64,000 nt of DNA from contig CAMQGK010000604.1 in the NCBI GenBank assembly GCA_947000775.1, positions 8,176,501 to 8,240,500 on the forward strand, read 5' to 3'. Position numbers and translations under genes: made by a program. This document shows positions 50,899-60,780 of this stretch, one piece after another (position 1 is the first letter of the stretch; each line of letters opens with the position of its first letter). Origin of the DNA: Pterois miles (lineage: Eukaryota; Chordata; Actinopteri; Perciformes; Scorpaenidae). Below the pieces are notes generated by a model. The model was given only the letters and a program-made list of their open reading frames with translations, had not been told where the DNA came from and ran no database searches.

Positions 50899-51229
50899 AT
50901 GGAAAAAGGATGGGACATGGACAGACAGGAATATGAGGTATCACATATTCAGTGTAACTGAAGCTGCGGTCGTGCGTTGTTATTCACTCAATTTCGGTGA
51001 GAGCAGCCCAGATTTTATTACACATGTGTTGTACCACCAAAGATATGACACATTGATGATGTGTGACCCAGCATCCTTCTGAAACTTCTCAGTTGGCAGA
51101 GACATTGATGAAGTGCAGAGAACGGCTGTGATTCTGAAATGATATGACAGGAAATGGAGAGTGGACCTGATAAAGACCACCAGCGTCGTTTTGCTCTGCT
51201 GTGTGGGAGCATTACGGATTTGGTTGTTT

Positions 51230-51610
51230 TTGGTTGATTTGGTGTTACGTACGACAGTGACGGGAAAAAATGGTGGATAAAACGTCAACTGTGTGTCAGC
51301 ACTGTATGACACGTGTGGCTTATACTCGTGGCAATACTTCCAACATGATGATCCCAGCAGCATTTAAACAGCCTCTACATGCAGACTTAGAGCAAAAACA
51401 CAACTGAAGCTGTCGTGGAGGACGCTGGATTTCAGCAGATGATCAGGGCTCTTGAGCTGCGCTATAATGTGCCGTCTGGCAGACACATAAGCTACACAGT
51501 AATTCCTGAACCGTATGAACAGACACAGCGAGGACTTGTGAAAGAAGTGTCCAACACAGACCATGTAGGTCTGACTACAGACGGATGGACATCCAGGGCT
51601 GAATGAGGAC
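51230..51610 (+). pseudogene. hAT (ZBED-like) transposase fragment
   Basis: A BED-finger remnant reads TVCQHCMTRVAYTRGNTSNM near 51287-51345 (C..C then GNTSNM), out of frame with the text just upstream (FGVTYDSDGKKW). After stops, 51415-51606 encodes a hAT transposase segment: GFQQMIRALELRYNVPSGR, VIPEPYEQTQRGLVKEVS and the hallmark LTTDGWTSRAE, then a stop. The catalytic core and dimerisation region are absent. The element is truncated, frameshifted and inactive, and lies 330 bp after the minisatellite. The family resembles ZBED-type hAT copies common in fish. Confidence 0.85.
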
Positions 51611-52994
51611 AAACTCATCTTCTAGCAGAAGATCATGAAAACAGACTGAACAGAGCAGCGTTGTTTTGAAACAGTGTGTGTTTGGTTTATGCTGGACTTT
51701 ATGTTGATGCCCCTTAGCCTCTGTGTTTTATTATTATCTAAATATCAGGGAATAGAGAGACATATGTTACTGCTGTATAAAAAAGGTCTAGTGCTGGCTG
51801 CTTTGATGCACATTTTGTTGATGGTCTGAGCCTATAATTTTTTTTTTTTATTAATTATTTTTAAATCACACAGTAGCACTTGTTCCTTATGTTAGCCTAG
51901 TCTTCTGTTGTTCATTGACACCCCACGCAAATTTATTTATCTTCAGTATTTTATTTGCTATTAGCAGCATAACTCTATATTTTCTGCTGATTCTGTCAAA
52001 TCTGTGTATGCCAGCTCCATATCAGTTTGAAAGCAGGGCCAGTTTGAGCCTTTCTGGGGTCCACAGTGAAATTTGGCTCACTGACCTCCCTAAACCCCCC
52101 ATCCCCCACATCAAATACACGTAATGCATTTTTTTGGCATTATTCTAGATTTTTCTTCCCATGAAACAACAAACCATCAGAAACCAGTCCACTGGTCCCA
52201 TTAATAAACAGGTCACAAATACTTAGTTTAATGTTTTAAAAAGGATGAATCATTTCCTGAAGCAGCTGGGCACAGTAGTGTTTAAGCCAACGTTACTCAG
52301 ACAGGAGGAAATAGGACATTTTTTAGGTGTTTTCAGCAGTCTTTTCATGAGATTTGTTGAAAAAATATAGAATATCACAAGCCGTATACTCTCATTGTTA
52401 GAGCATGTTTATGAATGTTGTTCTATTCAAGCACACCTTGAACACAGGTGTGTTCGAGCATGAAGGCTGTGAACTCAGTAAAATTTCAGCACCGAGTTTA
52501 TTAAAAAAGCAACGTTTCTGTCATAAACCTTCAGCAGGAGTTTGGACATTGTTAATGGTGGTTTTTGGTGCTTTTCCATATTTCATAATGTCTATGAATC
52601 AAACAATAAACTGCCAGTCAATGATATGAAACATTGCTTTAAATTTGGTGCCGATATCTTAAATTTTAGATACGCTTAATAAAACACAAAAATTTAAAGG
52701 ACAATAAACGTGAAAATGGACATCACTATAACCCAACCAGTACTGGATGATGCCAATACTGATATCTGAGAGTTAATGGATAATGAGCTGATAATATCAC
52801 ATAATGATATGTGGGCTTTTTGTAACATAGCACCATAAACACATGATTTAAACAAAAGGGTCCATTGAATATGTTTTCAGAAGAATTGTGACCAATATAT
52901 GCAGCATATTGAGTACATTTAACAGTTGAAATACAGTATAAACCTGCCAGCCTGGTCTTCTATATTTGTCTTCTTACTGGTGGCTGATAATAAA

Positions 52995-53057
52995 AAATAA
53001 AACGAAATTGTGAATTTCTCCACAGTGGGACCAATAAAGGAATATTTTATCTTATAC
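52995..53057 (-). mobile_element. Retroelement tail fragment, inverted
   Basis: The text gtgaatttctccacagtggg and accaataaaggaatatttta then tcttat is the reverse complement of the tail at 37384-37450. Only the tail is recognisable. Confidence 0.6.
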
Positions 53058-53269
53058 ACTAATATACCCGCAGCTAATATTGTAGTGACTGATTCATCAG
53101 TCTCCTCCTAGACATGGAGAATATTTGCTGATAAAGGGCTTGAATTTGCAGTTATTATCATTTTCAGCTTCAATACAACCTCCAAAATGTAACTAAGTGA
53201 TGAGAAAAGGCTTCAGGTAGACCCGGGAGAGGTCCTGTTCTTCTTCTTTTACCTTTTCCTCCCTCCATT

Positions 53270-53870
53270 TATTGCCTCCCAGATTTCTTTCTCAAACATT
53301 GTCGGTCTGTCCACCTGCTGCAGGTATCAGCACTCCTCTCTGTGCGGGACGTTATGCTTGGTTAAGCATCAGCCATCGATCCGGTTATTAATAATGAATT
53401 ATTAAGACTTCAAGGGCAGCCAATCGGCTTGACTTACACCATTTACATCACATGTCGGTGATGTAGACTTAAATGATGTAAATGGTGAAACTGTGTGTGT
53501 GAGACAGACAGTCTGGCTTGAGACATCATCATCAGCTCATCCCCGATTGACTCGCAAACATAAAGCATCTTAAAACGCTTCCAAATGGTTTGACGCACGA
53601 ACAAAAAGATTTTCTGTCCTTAATTTCTTCCTCTCTTAGCCTCCTTGTCTTTTATCGTCGCTGAGGCCTCAGATTGATTTCCGTGGCCGGTGTGGAAGCC
53701 TAACAGATGGTCGTGTAACTTGATAAATGAGCCCGGGCCTTTTGTCATTCTTGCTGCCCTCCGAAGTACCACTCGCTCTGCCTTCTTGTTTATCAGCTCG
53801 CTCCCGCTGCTTTGGAAATAATACAGGAGGTTAAATGATTACAGCTGAACTGATGCTTAAAGACACACTG
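53270..53870. promoter_or_regulatory. Candidate conserved non-coding block, 2 kb upstream of skor1
   Basis: Unique sequence with GGTTATTAATAATGAATTATTAAG, CAGATTGATTTCCGTGG, CTTGATAAATGAGCCCGG and GTTTATCAGC, plus a two-state inverted repeat at 53437-53487. No repeats or splice sites. It looks like deeply conserved enhancer DNA of a neural developmental gene, but conservation is not measured. Confidence 0.35.
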
Positions 53871-53875
53871 ATCAG

Positions 53876-54100
53876 TGCAGTCCAACATGGGGTCCGGGGG
53901 GCCCCCTAGAGGGTCCTTCACGAGGGCCAGGGGGACCACACATATCACTGTCATATTTTCACTCTATTTTTGATGTCTTTACGCACATATTTCCAGTATG
54001 TTATATAACTCTTTTCTTAACTATATTTAATATCAGATATATTCATACATGGGCCAAAATGTTCCTCAATTTGGGGGTCAGCAGGGGCCTAATGGGGCGT
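53876..54100. mobile_element. Probable partial relative of the GTGGTTCCC MITE
   Basis: The text catggggtccggggggcccc then ctagagggtcc echoes the GC-rich right end of the element at 11776-12407 in inverse orientation. Neither terminus is clear. Confidence 0.4.
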
Positions 54101-54238
54101 CATATTTTTTCATATTTGTTTCTGATCATGCTTGTGCGTTAGAGCTGTAAATTTGTGAATTATCAAAACTGGTGTGTAGCAGCGCATCACGTAGAGGGAG
54201 AAAGAGAAAGAGAGAGCGCTATTACGCATCAGCATGAC

Positions 54239-54240
<2 letters not shown>

Positions 54241-54281
<41 letters not shown>
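54241..54281. repeat. (GA)n microsatellite near skor1 5' end
   Basis: About 20 GA units, 1.3 kb before the skor1 start codon. It could lie in or near the promoter. Confidence 0.96.
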
Positions 54282-54283
<2 letters not shown>

Positions 54284-54299
54284 GCCATGTGCTTCCTGT

Positions 54300-54534
54300 C
54301 TACACGCCATTCACCTCCCCGGGATGCAGCGGGATGGAGGTCCTGTCTGCTGCACTAAATATACTGAAATAAAGACTCCAGCTCAGAGTTTCTTTCGGAC
54401 CGTCTTTTCTGCAGCACCGCCTCTCTCTGGATTCACCGAGCCTGCATTTCCACCCATTTATTTATATTAATTATCTCTTATTTTATTTTCATCTCAAACC
54501 TTGTTGGAGTGTGTCGTCTTCTTAGGAGAGAAAG
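54300..54534 (+). other. Possible skor1 5' untranslated exon and promoter zone
   Basis: A good donor AAAG|GTATGT ends at 54534, and an acceptor cttcctgtcacag ends at 55529 (an alternative, attgacag, ends at 55568). Both lie upstream of the start codon. Splicing them would give a non-coding first exon. No TATA box or CpG island is clear, and the exon start is unknown. Confidence 0.3.
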
Positions 54535-55528
54535 GTATGTTTTCATATTTATTAATAATAATTTAGACAGGAATTTTGCAGGAATTGTAACTAAATTGCA
54601 TGCCAAATTGTATAAGAAATGGTGAATTACAAATGTTGGTTAATCAATCACTGTAAAATACTTTAGTTCAAGTCAGCTCTTTTATAAATCGCCAAAGCCG
54701 CTGCGGACTGTTAACATGTATTTTAGCGGCCTCCGAGATACAAAAAGTAAATATGCGCAGGTGAAGGTGAGCTAGGCCTGCTTCTCCAACCTAATTCCAT
54801 ACAACTGGCCGAAGCTAATTTGCGCACAAGCTTTAATTATATATGGGTCTAGTCTTTTATTAACAATGCGAAGACGCGCTCTTGGATCTGTGTAATTACC
54901 AGGAAAGCAGCTTATAGTTGTTCTTTTCCTCCCCACTAAGCGTATTGGCGCAGCTCAGGCTGCATTTTTCTTCTGTCCTTATCCGCGTATAAGGATCTTA
55001 TGTGACCCTTAAGTAGTTGGCCCATACGTGACTGAGCCGATTTGGAGATAAGAGGAGCAGCAGATCCACCTCCGCACAGTAACCCGGAGAACCTGAGAGA
55101 GGAGGACAGGAGGCCGAAAACACGGAGACATGAACCGATACGAGCCAGGCGTCTGATTGATTGCACTTTCTAATAATATAACCTCCTATGTTTGTTGGTC
55201 ATCTTTTTATTAAAAATGTTTATTGTGATTATTATTAGGGAATATACTAATAATTATTATTATCATTATTATGTCCCATAAATATCAACATTAACGGGCC
55301 TGCAGCCGCTACAGCTACTGAATAGAAATAGTTATAATTATGTTATCAGTTTGTGGATAAAAATATTTTATATATATGATTTACATTTTGGAATTTTTAA
55401 AATTTATATTTATATTTCTTGAACATATTTAGGTTTTGTTTGTTTATTTTAAGTAACTTTCATTTGTCATATGCTAAATAATTTTAGGATGATGCACTGA
55501 AAATATTGTGCTTTTGCTTCCTGTCACA
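54535..55528 (+). other. Presumed first intron / upstream region of skor1
   Basis: AT-rich sequence without repeats. 54660-54870 is unique with GTTAACATGTATTTTAGCGGCC and AAGCTTTAATTATATATGGG and may be regulatory. 55190-55490 is very AT-rich. No coding evidence; the 76-codon minus-strand frame at 54936-55166 lacks support. Confidence 0.4.
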
Positions 55529-55578
55529 GAGCCCCCCGGCTCACTCCAGCTGTCTCTCTGATTGACAGGCTTCCAGGG

Positions 55579-57345
55579 ATGGAGTCGATGCCCGGACAGC
55601 TTCGAGACGCGGGACAAGACGCCAGCTCTTCCCCCAGTTCAAAGCAGGACGCACCGAGCTTCTCTGGCCCCAGCTCTCTCAAACCCAACCAAGTGAGTGA
55701 GACCGCCCTGTACGGGGTGCCCATCGTATGTCTGGTGATAGACGGTAAGGAGAGACTCTGCCTGGCGCAGATTTCCAACACCCTGCTGAAAAACTACAGC
55801 TACAACGAGATCCACAATCGCCGGGTCGCTTTGGGCATCACCTGTGTGCAGTGCACCCCCGTCCAGCTGGAGCTCCTGCGGCGCGCCGGGGCCATGCCCA
55901 TCTCCTCCAGGCGCTGCGGCATGATCACCAAACGGGAGGCCGAGAGGCTCTGCAAGTCCTTCCTGGGAGCACACAGCCCCCCGAAGCTGCCAGAAAATTT
56001 CGCATTCGACGTGTCTCACGAATGCGCCTGGGGCTCCAGGGGCAGCTTCATACCTGCCAGATACAACAGCTCCAGAGCGAAGTGCATCAAGTGCAGCTTC
56101 TGCAACATGTATTTCTCCCCGAATAAATTCATTTTCCACTCCCATCGCACCACAGACTCCAAGTACCTGCAGCCGGACGCGGCCAACTTCAATTCGTGGA
56201 GGCGCCACCTGAAACTGACGGACAAAAAACAGTCTGAGGACATTCACCACGCGTGGGAGGATGTAAAGGCCATGTTCAACGGGGGGAGCAGAAAGAGGAC
56301 TCTGCCCATGAGCGGGTCGGGGATGTCCTCGTCGATGAAATCTCAGGCCTCGTCCAGCCTGGCCCAGACCAGCTCCCCTGAAATCCCTCACAAAACTTTA
56401 CGGTGCGAGGAGGATCAAGGAAATAATAACCTGAGTTTGGCGAGCGGCGCACGGACCTACCCAGTCATCCCAGTGCCCAGTAAGAGCTTTGGCATGCTTC
56501 AGAAAATCCCCCCACCTCTGTTCCCCCACCACCCCTACGGCTTCCCCAGCTACGGGCTGTGTCAGAAAAAGAGCGACGGGGTGCCTGATGCGAACAAAAC
56601 CAATGTCTCTGGTGTGTTTTGGCCTGGCTCAAAGGACGCCCTCTATCCTGCGTTCCCCATGTTCTGGCCTACAGCTGGCGGGCTACCCATGCCGCCCTAC
56701 CCGGGATCACCACCCAAACCTCTCCCCGAGCTGCCAGGCGTCCGGCAGGGAGACCTCGACTTATCGGACCAAAGCGACCGGGGCGCAAACACACCCAAAG
56801 ACACCAACCACCACCCTCACCATCAGCAGGACGGCGGAGAGCGCTGCTCCAGTTCCCAGTCCTCTTCCACTAGGAACGACGAGGACAAGTCAGGAGACGA
56901 GACTCCACAGAGGAAAATCAGCTACATTTCGGCCTTCAGACCTGTTGTGAAAGACGCAGAGACCATCGCAAAACTCTATGGCAACCGGGACAGCTACGGC
57001 GTGCGCCCTGGCTACCTGTCCCCGGATTTTATCAGCGAGAGTTCCAGTTATAGATCGATATCACCGGACAGGGACAGCGTGGTGGACGACGACGACGACG
57101 ACCCGGACGTGGATGTGGAGTCCAACCGGGGACAAGACGAGGAGGAACCGATCCAGATCTCCCCGGGTGGGGACCACAATGACTCCCCTGTGGCTGACCG
57201 GGTGAACTCTGGTGCTGAGGAGAGCCAGGAGCAGCCGGATGCCTCCAGCCCCGGAGCAGCAGCAGCATCACCGGAGGACTCCTCCGCGCACACTGGGTCA
57301 TCAGATGAGGACAGACGGATGCGTAATGGCTCTCCTCTTCATGAA
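55579..57345 (+). CDS. skor1: skor1 large first coding exon (589 codons)
   Basis: The start is ATG 55579 in a good context (G at -3 and +4). The N-terminus MESMPGQL...SSSPSSKQ...SSLKPNQV...LYGVPIV aligns with the mammalian MEAL.TQL...SSSPNSKQ...LKPNQV. The exon encodes both conserved domains, including Cys149, Cys169, Cys172, Cys175 and the His187/His189 pair of the zinc-binding region. The long low-complexity middle is shorter than in mammals, lacking their poly-Ala/Gly tracts. It ends SPLHE, phase 0, at donor GAA|GTAAGA (57345/57346). Reading past it adds only VRLDQMKL and a stop, from intron. Minus-strand frames here, the largest being 250 codons at 55639-56391, are shadows. Confidence 0.97.
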
Positions 57346-60300
57346 GTAAGATTAGATCAAATGAAACTTTAATGATCCCCGTGGGGGAGCTGAATTGTCG
57401 CAGTTGTGGAGAATATGAAGGGAGTTTATAGCAGAGAGGAGACCGATAAAAATGTAATCGGGATCAATTGGCCTGGAATTTTAAAGATGTAGATATTTGA
57501 TAAGTATTAACAAGAATAAAGGTTATTAAATTGCTATTAACTACACTGCTAACGTGCCGCTGTGCAAGGCAGCAAGGCCGATATTTACCTCTAAAATCAC
57601 TGAAAGAAAATTTACAAATAAATGATGGTGCAGTATTTATTTGTACTCATATATTGCAGTTTTCAACAATGTAATCAAAGTATAAAACCCTAATTTGTCC
57701 TGATTTTTTTTAAATTTATTCCCATTAAAATGATCGGTGTCTGTTCAATTAAAGACATTATTTTACCACCCGATCAGTATTTTTGTATGCAAAAAAACCC
57801 TCAACATCTTCACCACAAATTGCAGGCTACTTGTTTTTTTGTTTGTTTTTTTCCGAAGAAAAAAAGGGCCTCAATTATGTGAAGAACTGCAGTAAATGGT
57901 ATATAATTGCTCTGCGTCTTTAAACGCGATTGTCTGCTTCGTTTTACAGGTGTACGTTCATGAAAAGGACGGGCACGTGCTCCTGAACGATTCGTCGTCG
58001 TTTGGGTCCAAACACTCCAGCAGATCTAACGGTAATTATTGAGCCGGTTCGTGGTTTGGCTGTCCATGCAAATTGGTGCGTTTTTGTGTCTCATTTAATT
58101 GAAAATGTTTGGTTTAGGTATCCATCACGTGTCTGAAATACAGAACCAACGCAGCGCGTCATCCTACCAGGAGCAAAAGGAGAGACAAGGTTTTTAATTA
58201 TCCACTTTTATATTTTATTATCCATAAATTCAAAATGTACCCATTCGTATATATATTGTAGCTGCTTTACTGTATTTCCAAAGACGTATTTTACACTATC
58301 TTCGTTAGACAGATGACTTATTTTTAGGTTAATTAACGTGTTTTATTGTTTTTACGCAGCCGATGGAGCTTTACGCATCGACATCAGCGTGCATGAAAGA
58401 GATCTGGAGAACATGGCTAAAGGTGAGAGGCTGTTTTCACGATCAAAAACAAATAAAAGAGAGAGCAGGTGATATTAATCATCATAATTAGTCCTGTTTT
58501 CACTTGTAATTTGCCAGCCAATAAATATATATTTATACAGCAGCTAAACGGCCGACAGGGCCTGGTCACCACATTTCATTAAGACATTTAGTTAAATGTA
58601 AGAAATACAATTTAATCAGATTATTAATTATTTGCTATTTAGGTTTAATCTCTGATTGTTTAAACCCAAATTATACTTCGTCCACAGTTGTTTAATTATC
58701 AATAATAATAATAACAATATTAATAATGTATTATATTAAATAATAAACATTGAATTCCACCTTATTGTAAATGCAGCTAGAGGCCCATGGCCTGCTAAAG
58801 ATGACGTGCCAAAACCCAAATGTGAATTTACATTTTCGGGGCCTAAAGTGTTTCCATAGTTGTTAACCACTTAATCACGAGATGTGGGAGTTTTGACTTA
58901 TTATTGTAAGAGGAAATCGTTTAGAGGCTATTAATATTTTAACGAACAGAGCCATAACCCCGAGGCACGGCAGCTAATTATTTTACAACGCTTGGTAAAA
59001 CCCTGGGACTCCATTATTATCGTCTCAAGCTCCAGGCAACGCATGGCAATTACTGTGGCAGCGAGCGAGAGGAAAAGCGGCGGAATGGTTGTTATCGAGG
59101 ATGTAAACGCACCTGAAGTCGCTTTACTGGGCTCACATCAATCTTTATGTACAGAAATTCAAAATATATCATAGTAAGTGGAATCAAATTGATGTGCGGT
59201 AGATTAGAACAGAGGGAAATGTGATTTTTGCAGATATTTGTGTTGGTATTGGTGGTTATGGTGCCTGATTTCTTACTGCACCACTTCCCTGCTTGTTATT
59301 CAGGAGTCCTGTAGGTGTCAGATGTTCCAGTGTTTTAGGGTGAATAATGACGTTTCCTTGCAGCAGATGAAACGAAGTTGGTGTTGACACATTTTTTTGG
59401 CTTTTGGCTTTGCAGAGGAATTGCAGAGGCAGCTTGTGGAACAAGTGGAGTTGAGGAAAAAGTTGGAGAGAGAATTTCAGCATTTAAAAGGTAGGAGTTG
59501 AAGCCACTTTGAGTGAGAGGGGTGTAAGAAAATACTGAAAAATCAAATGTACTGAGTCTCAAAAACACTTGATTTTTGATTAAAAGTTTACATGCAATGA
59601 TTAACTCAGGCAACGCTGTATTTCATTTGTAAAGACATGCACCCTCAAAGTAGTGCTATGATGCTGGATGTTAGAGGGACATACTCACTGTTCTGACTGC
59701 ATACAAAAGTCATCTTTGTTTACTCAGATTTATGCACATGGTGGTGTGTTCTTTATACTCTGACAGCTTTCCTAAAATTAGATTTAAAAAATCACAATAC
59801 ACCGCCTTGCTTACAATTTATCGCAGTATATTGCATTGTAACCCTTGTATCGTGATACATATCGTATCGCCAGATTCTTGCCAACACACAACCCAACTGA
59901 GAGATGTGTTTGACATCTTTGTTTGGATCTACGCTTGCAGCTGAGATGTTAGGAGAATTTCATCTTTCGAATCCAGGAATGTGTCTTTGAATGTATCCCC
60001 ACAATGTCAGAGAGTTTCCATCTGATGTGGCCTTCGGTACTCTTCAGATAATTTTCAGGATCAAATGAAGCGTGAGCTGTCCTACAGAGAGGAAATGGTC
60101 CAGCAGCTGCAGATTGTTCGAGGTTGGTCTCTCTCTCTCTCTCTCTTTGTGCCTCCATAGATTATGACTGTAAAGCGGATGTAGATCAATGCTCTTTAAG
60201 TTTATGGGAAAAATATTTGAGCCACAAAAAAAAAAAACTAACGTATCAATCAATCTGAACCAACTAGCCTCTGAACTAAAACAGAAATGAAAAGTGACAC

Positions 60301-60780
60301 TTGCATATTGAAATATTGGCGATCAGTGTGCAGCCTTTTTCCTGTAAACTCCTTATCTTTTCTCCTGCAGTTGAGTAAATTATTAGATATGATAAGGTGA
60401 AACTGAAACCACATTGTTTTGTTTGCAAAGGTTATTTTCTCCTAAATCATGCTCTGGAAAATTGAATAGACAGACCATTATGTAGTGCTGTATCAGTTAC
60501 ATGCAGTAGACAGCAACTAATGCCACCCGCTAAAGGATTGGTGTAATGTTACAGTAGTTTAAATACAGGGTTCAAGTACACAGAGGGGTCACTCTAAATA
60601 CCATAGGGGCAAGCGGCATACATTACTCTCCTCGGATGAAACGCAGCAGCTCACATCTTCTTTTTTATTTCTTTTTTTATTCCTTTTTTGACCAATTTTT
60701 TATTTTTGGAATAGACACTTTGTGCAGCGAGTTGGACCAAGAGAGAAAGGCTCGTTATGCAATACAGCAGAAGCTGAAAG
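55579..60780 (+). CDS. skor1: skor1 coding region, seven exons, last exon missing
   Basis: SKOR1 (Lbxcor1/Corl1, a Fussel protein) is a nuclear SKI/SNO-family corepressor. It binds LBX1 and SMADs and acts in dorsal spinal cord and other neurons. Exons 55579-57345, 57950-58031, 58118-58189, 58360-58422, 59416-59490, 60048-60122 and 60715-60780 join in frame to 733 codons plus one base. Domains: SKI/SNO/DAC about residues 35-131 (ALYGVPIV, LAQISNTLLKNYSYNEIHNR); SMAD4-binding SAND-like zinc domain about 138-233 (HECAWGSRGSFIPARYNSSR, CIKCSFC); proline-rich middle (YPVIPVPSK, FPMFWP); acidic run about 502-525; C-terminal coiled coil (EELQRQLVEQVELRKKLERE to YAIQQKLK). The terminal exon, about 30 residues in mammals, lies beyond the window. 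SKOR1 rather than SKOR2 is favoured by the middle region, the coil sequence and map2k5 linkage. The teleost a/b copy is not resolved. Confidence 0.95.
57346..57949 (+). other. skor1 intron after the large exon, 604 bp
   Basis: The first 60 bp resemble a retroelement tail (see 57347-57405). The rest is AT-rich with T runs near 57700 and 57830 and shows no other feature. Confidence 0.85.
57347..57405 (+). mobile_element. Retroelement-like tail at the skor1 splice donor
   Basis: Directly from the donor, the text taagattagatcaaatgaaa and ctttaatgatccccgtgggg then gagctgaattgtcgcag matches the fish tail motif ACTTTATTGATCCCNNTGGGGAAATT. Related tails are at 37384 and 52995. Divergence is modest, and the TE-like text starts within one or two bases of the exon end. 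Confidence 0.55.
57950..58031 (+). CDS. skor1: skor1 coding exon 2 (82 nt)
   Basis: The acceptor gttttacag and donor G|gtaatt frame 27 codons, VYVHEKDGHVLLNDSSSFGS then KHSSRSN, plus one base. The start resembles the mammalian VFAPERDEHV segment. Phase 0 in, phase 1 out. It lies in the poorly conserved linker between the acidic region and the coil. Confidence 0.88.
58118..58189 (+). CDS. skor1: skor1 coding exon 3 (72 nt)
   Basis: The acceptor ggtttag and donor CAAG|gttttt frame GIHHVSEIQNQRSASSYQEQ then KERQ. The QNQRS segment parallels the mammalian PDQRS text. Phase 1-1, separated from exon 2 by an intron of only 86 bp. The donor is weak beyond GT, so the exact 3' edge rests on frame continuity. 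Confidence 0.82.
58360..58422 (+). CDS. skor1: skor1 coding exon 4 (63 nt)
   Basis: The acceptor tttttacgcag and donor AAAG|gtgaga frame ADGALRIDISVHERDLENMA then K, parallel to mammalian LTLDVTGTHLVEKDIENLA. Phase 1-1. It is the entry to the C-terminal coiled coil. Confidence 0.92.
58423..59415 (+). other. skor1 intron, 993 bp, with conserved-looking core
   Basis: The AT-rich left part contains a TAATAATAATAA-type stretch near 58700. The region 58760-59140 is unique, with CAGCTAATTATTTTACAACG, CACTTAATCACGAG and GGCAATTACTGTGG, and resembles an intronic enhancer (inference). The remainder has no feature. Confidence 0.45.
59416..59490 (+). CDS. skor1: skor1 coding exon 5 (75 nt, coiled coil)
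   Basis: The acceptor ggctttgcag and donor AAAG|gtagga frame EELQRQLVEQVELRKKLERE then FQHLK, nearly identical to mammalian SKOR1 (EELQKLLLEQMELRKKLERE). Heptad Leu/Val spacing is clear. Phase 1-1. Confidence 0.96.
59491..60047 (+). other. skor1 intron, 557 bp
   Basis: No recognisable gene or clear repeat. 59790-59890 contains the gtatcgtgatacatatcgta type of text seen in decayed fish repeats. Confidence 0.7.
60048..60122 (+). CDS. skor1: skor1 coding exon 6 (75 nt, coiled coil)
   Basis: The frame requires the acceptor ggtactcttcag ending at 60047, not the ttttcag 11 bp later. It then reads DNFQDQMKRELSYREEMVQQ and LQIVR, matching the family exactly but for Ser/Ala. The donor is CGAG|gttggt, weaker than the others, and is followed by a (TC)n run. 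Phase 1-1. Confidence 0.96.
60123..60714 (+). other. skor1 intron, 592 bp
   Basis: Begins next to a (TC)n run (60126-60146) and ends in a T-rich tract of about 50 bp before the acceptor. Nothing else recognisable. Confidence 0.75.
60715..60780 (+). CDS. skor1: skor1 coding exon 7 (66 nt, coiled coil)
   Basis: The acceptor tttttggaatag follows a long T-rich tract, and the donor is AAAG|gtaatt. The exon reads DTLCSELDQERKARYAIQQK then LK, as in mammalian SKOR1 (DTLCNELDQERKARYAIQQK). This segment separates SKOR1 from SKOR2, whose end differs. Phase 1-1; the next exon is outside the window. Confidence 0.96.

Larger units (their letters stand above)
31608..54200. other. map2k5-skor1 intergenic interval
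   Basis: No coding exon with family support was found in about 22.6 kb on either strand. The first kilobase should hold the map2k5 3' UTR. The interval contains repeat-like text near 32580-33000, 34590-34970 and 35090-35280, MITEs at 36560 and 42387, foldback elements at 37934 and 43110, RTE-like fragments at 38484 and 40635, the large minisatellite at 46967-50898, the hAT fragment after it, and candidate regulatory blocks. I see nothing nameable in 33270-34580, 35300-36540, 38900-40620, 41660-42380, 45800-46480 and 51620-52990. Confidence 0.8.

Noticed and set aside
55639..56391. 250-codon frame antisense to skor1
   Set aside because: It is a shadow of the GC-rich coding exon, rich in Gly/Arg/Pro with no motif of its own.
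60053..60058. Alternative skor1 acceptor ttttcag 11 bp inside exon 6
   Set aside because: Using it would lose DNFQ and break the frame; the upstream acceptor restores the family sequence exactly.
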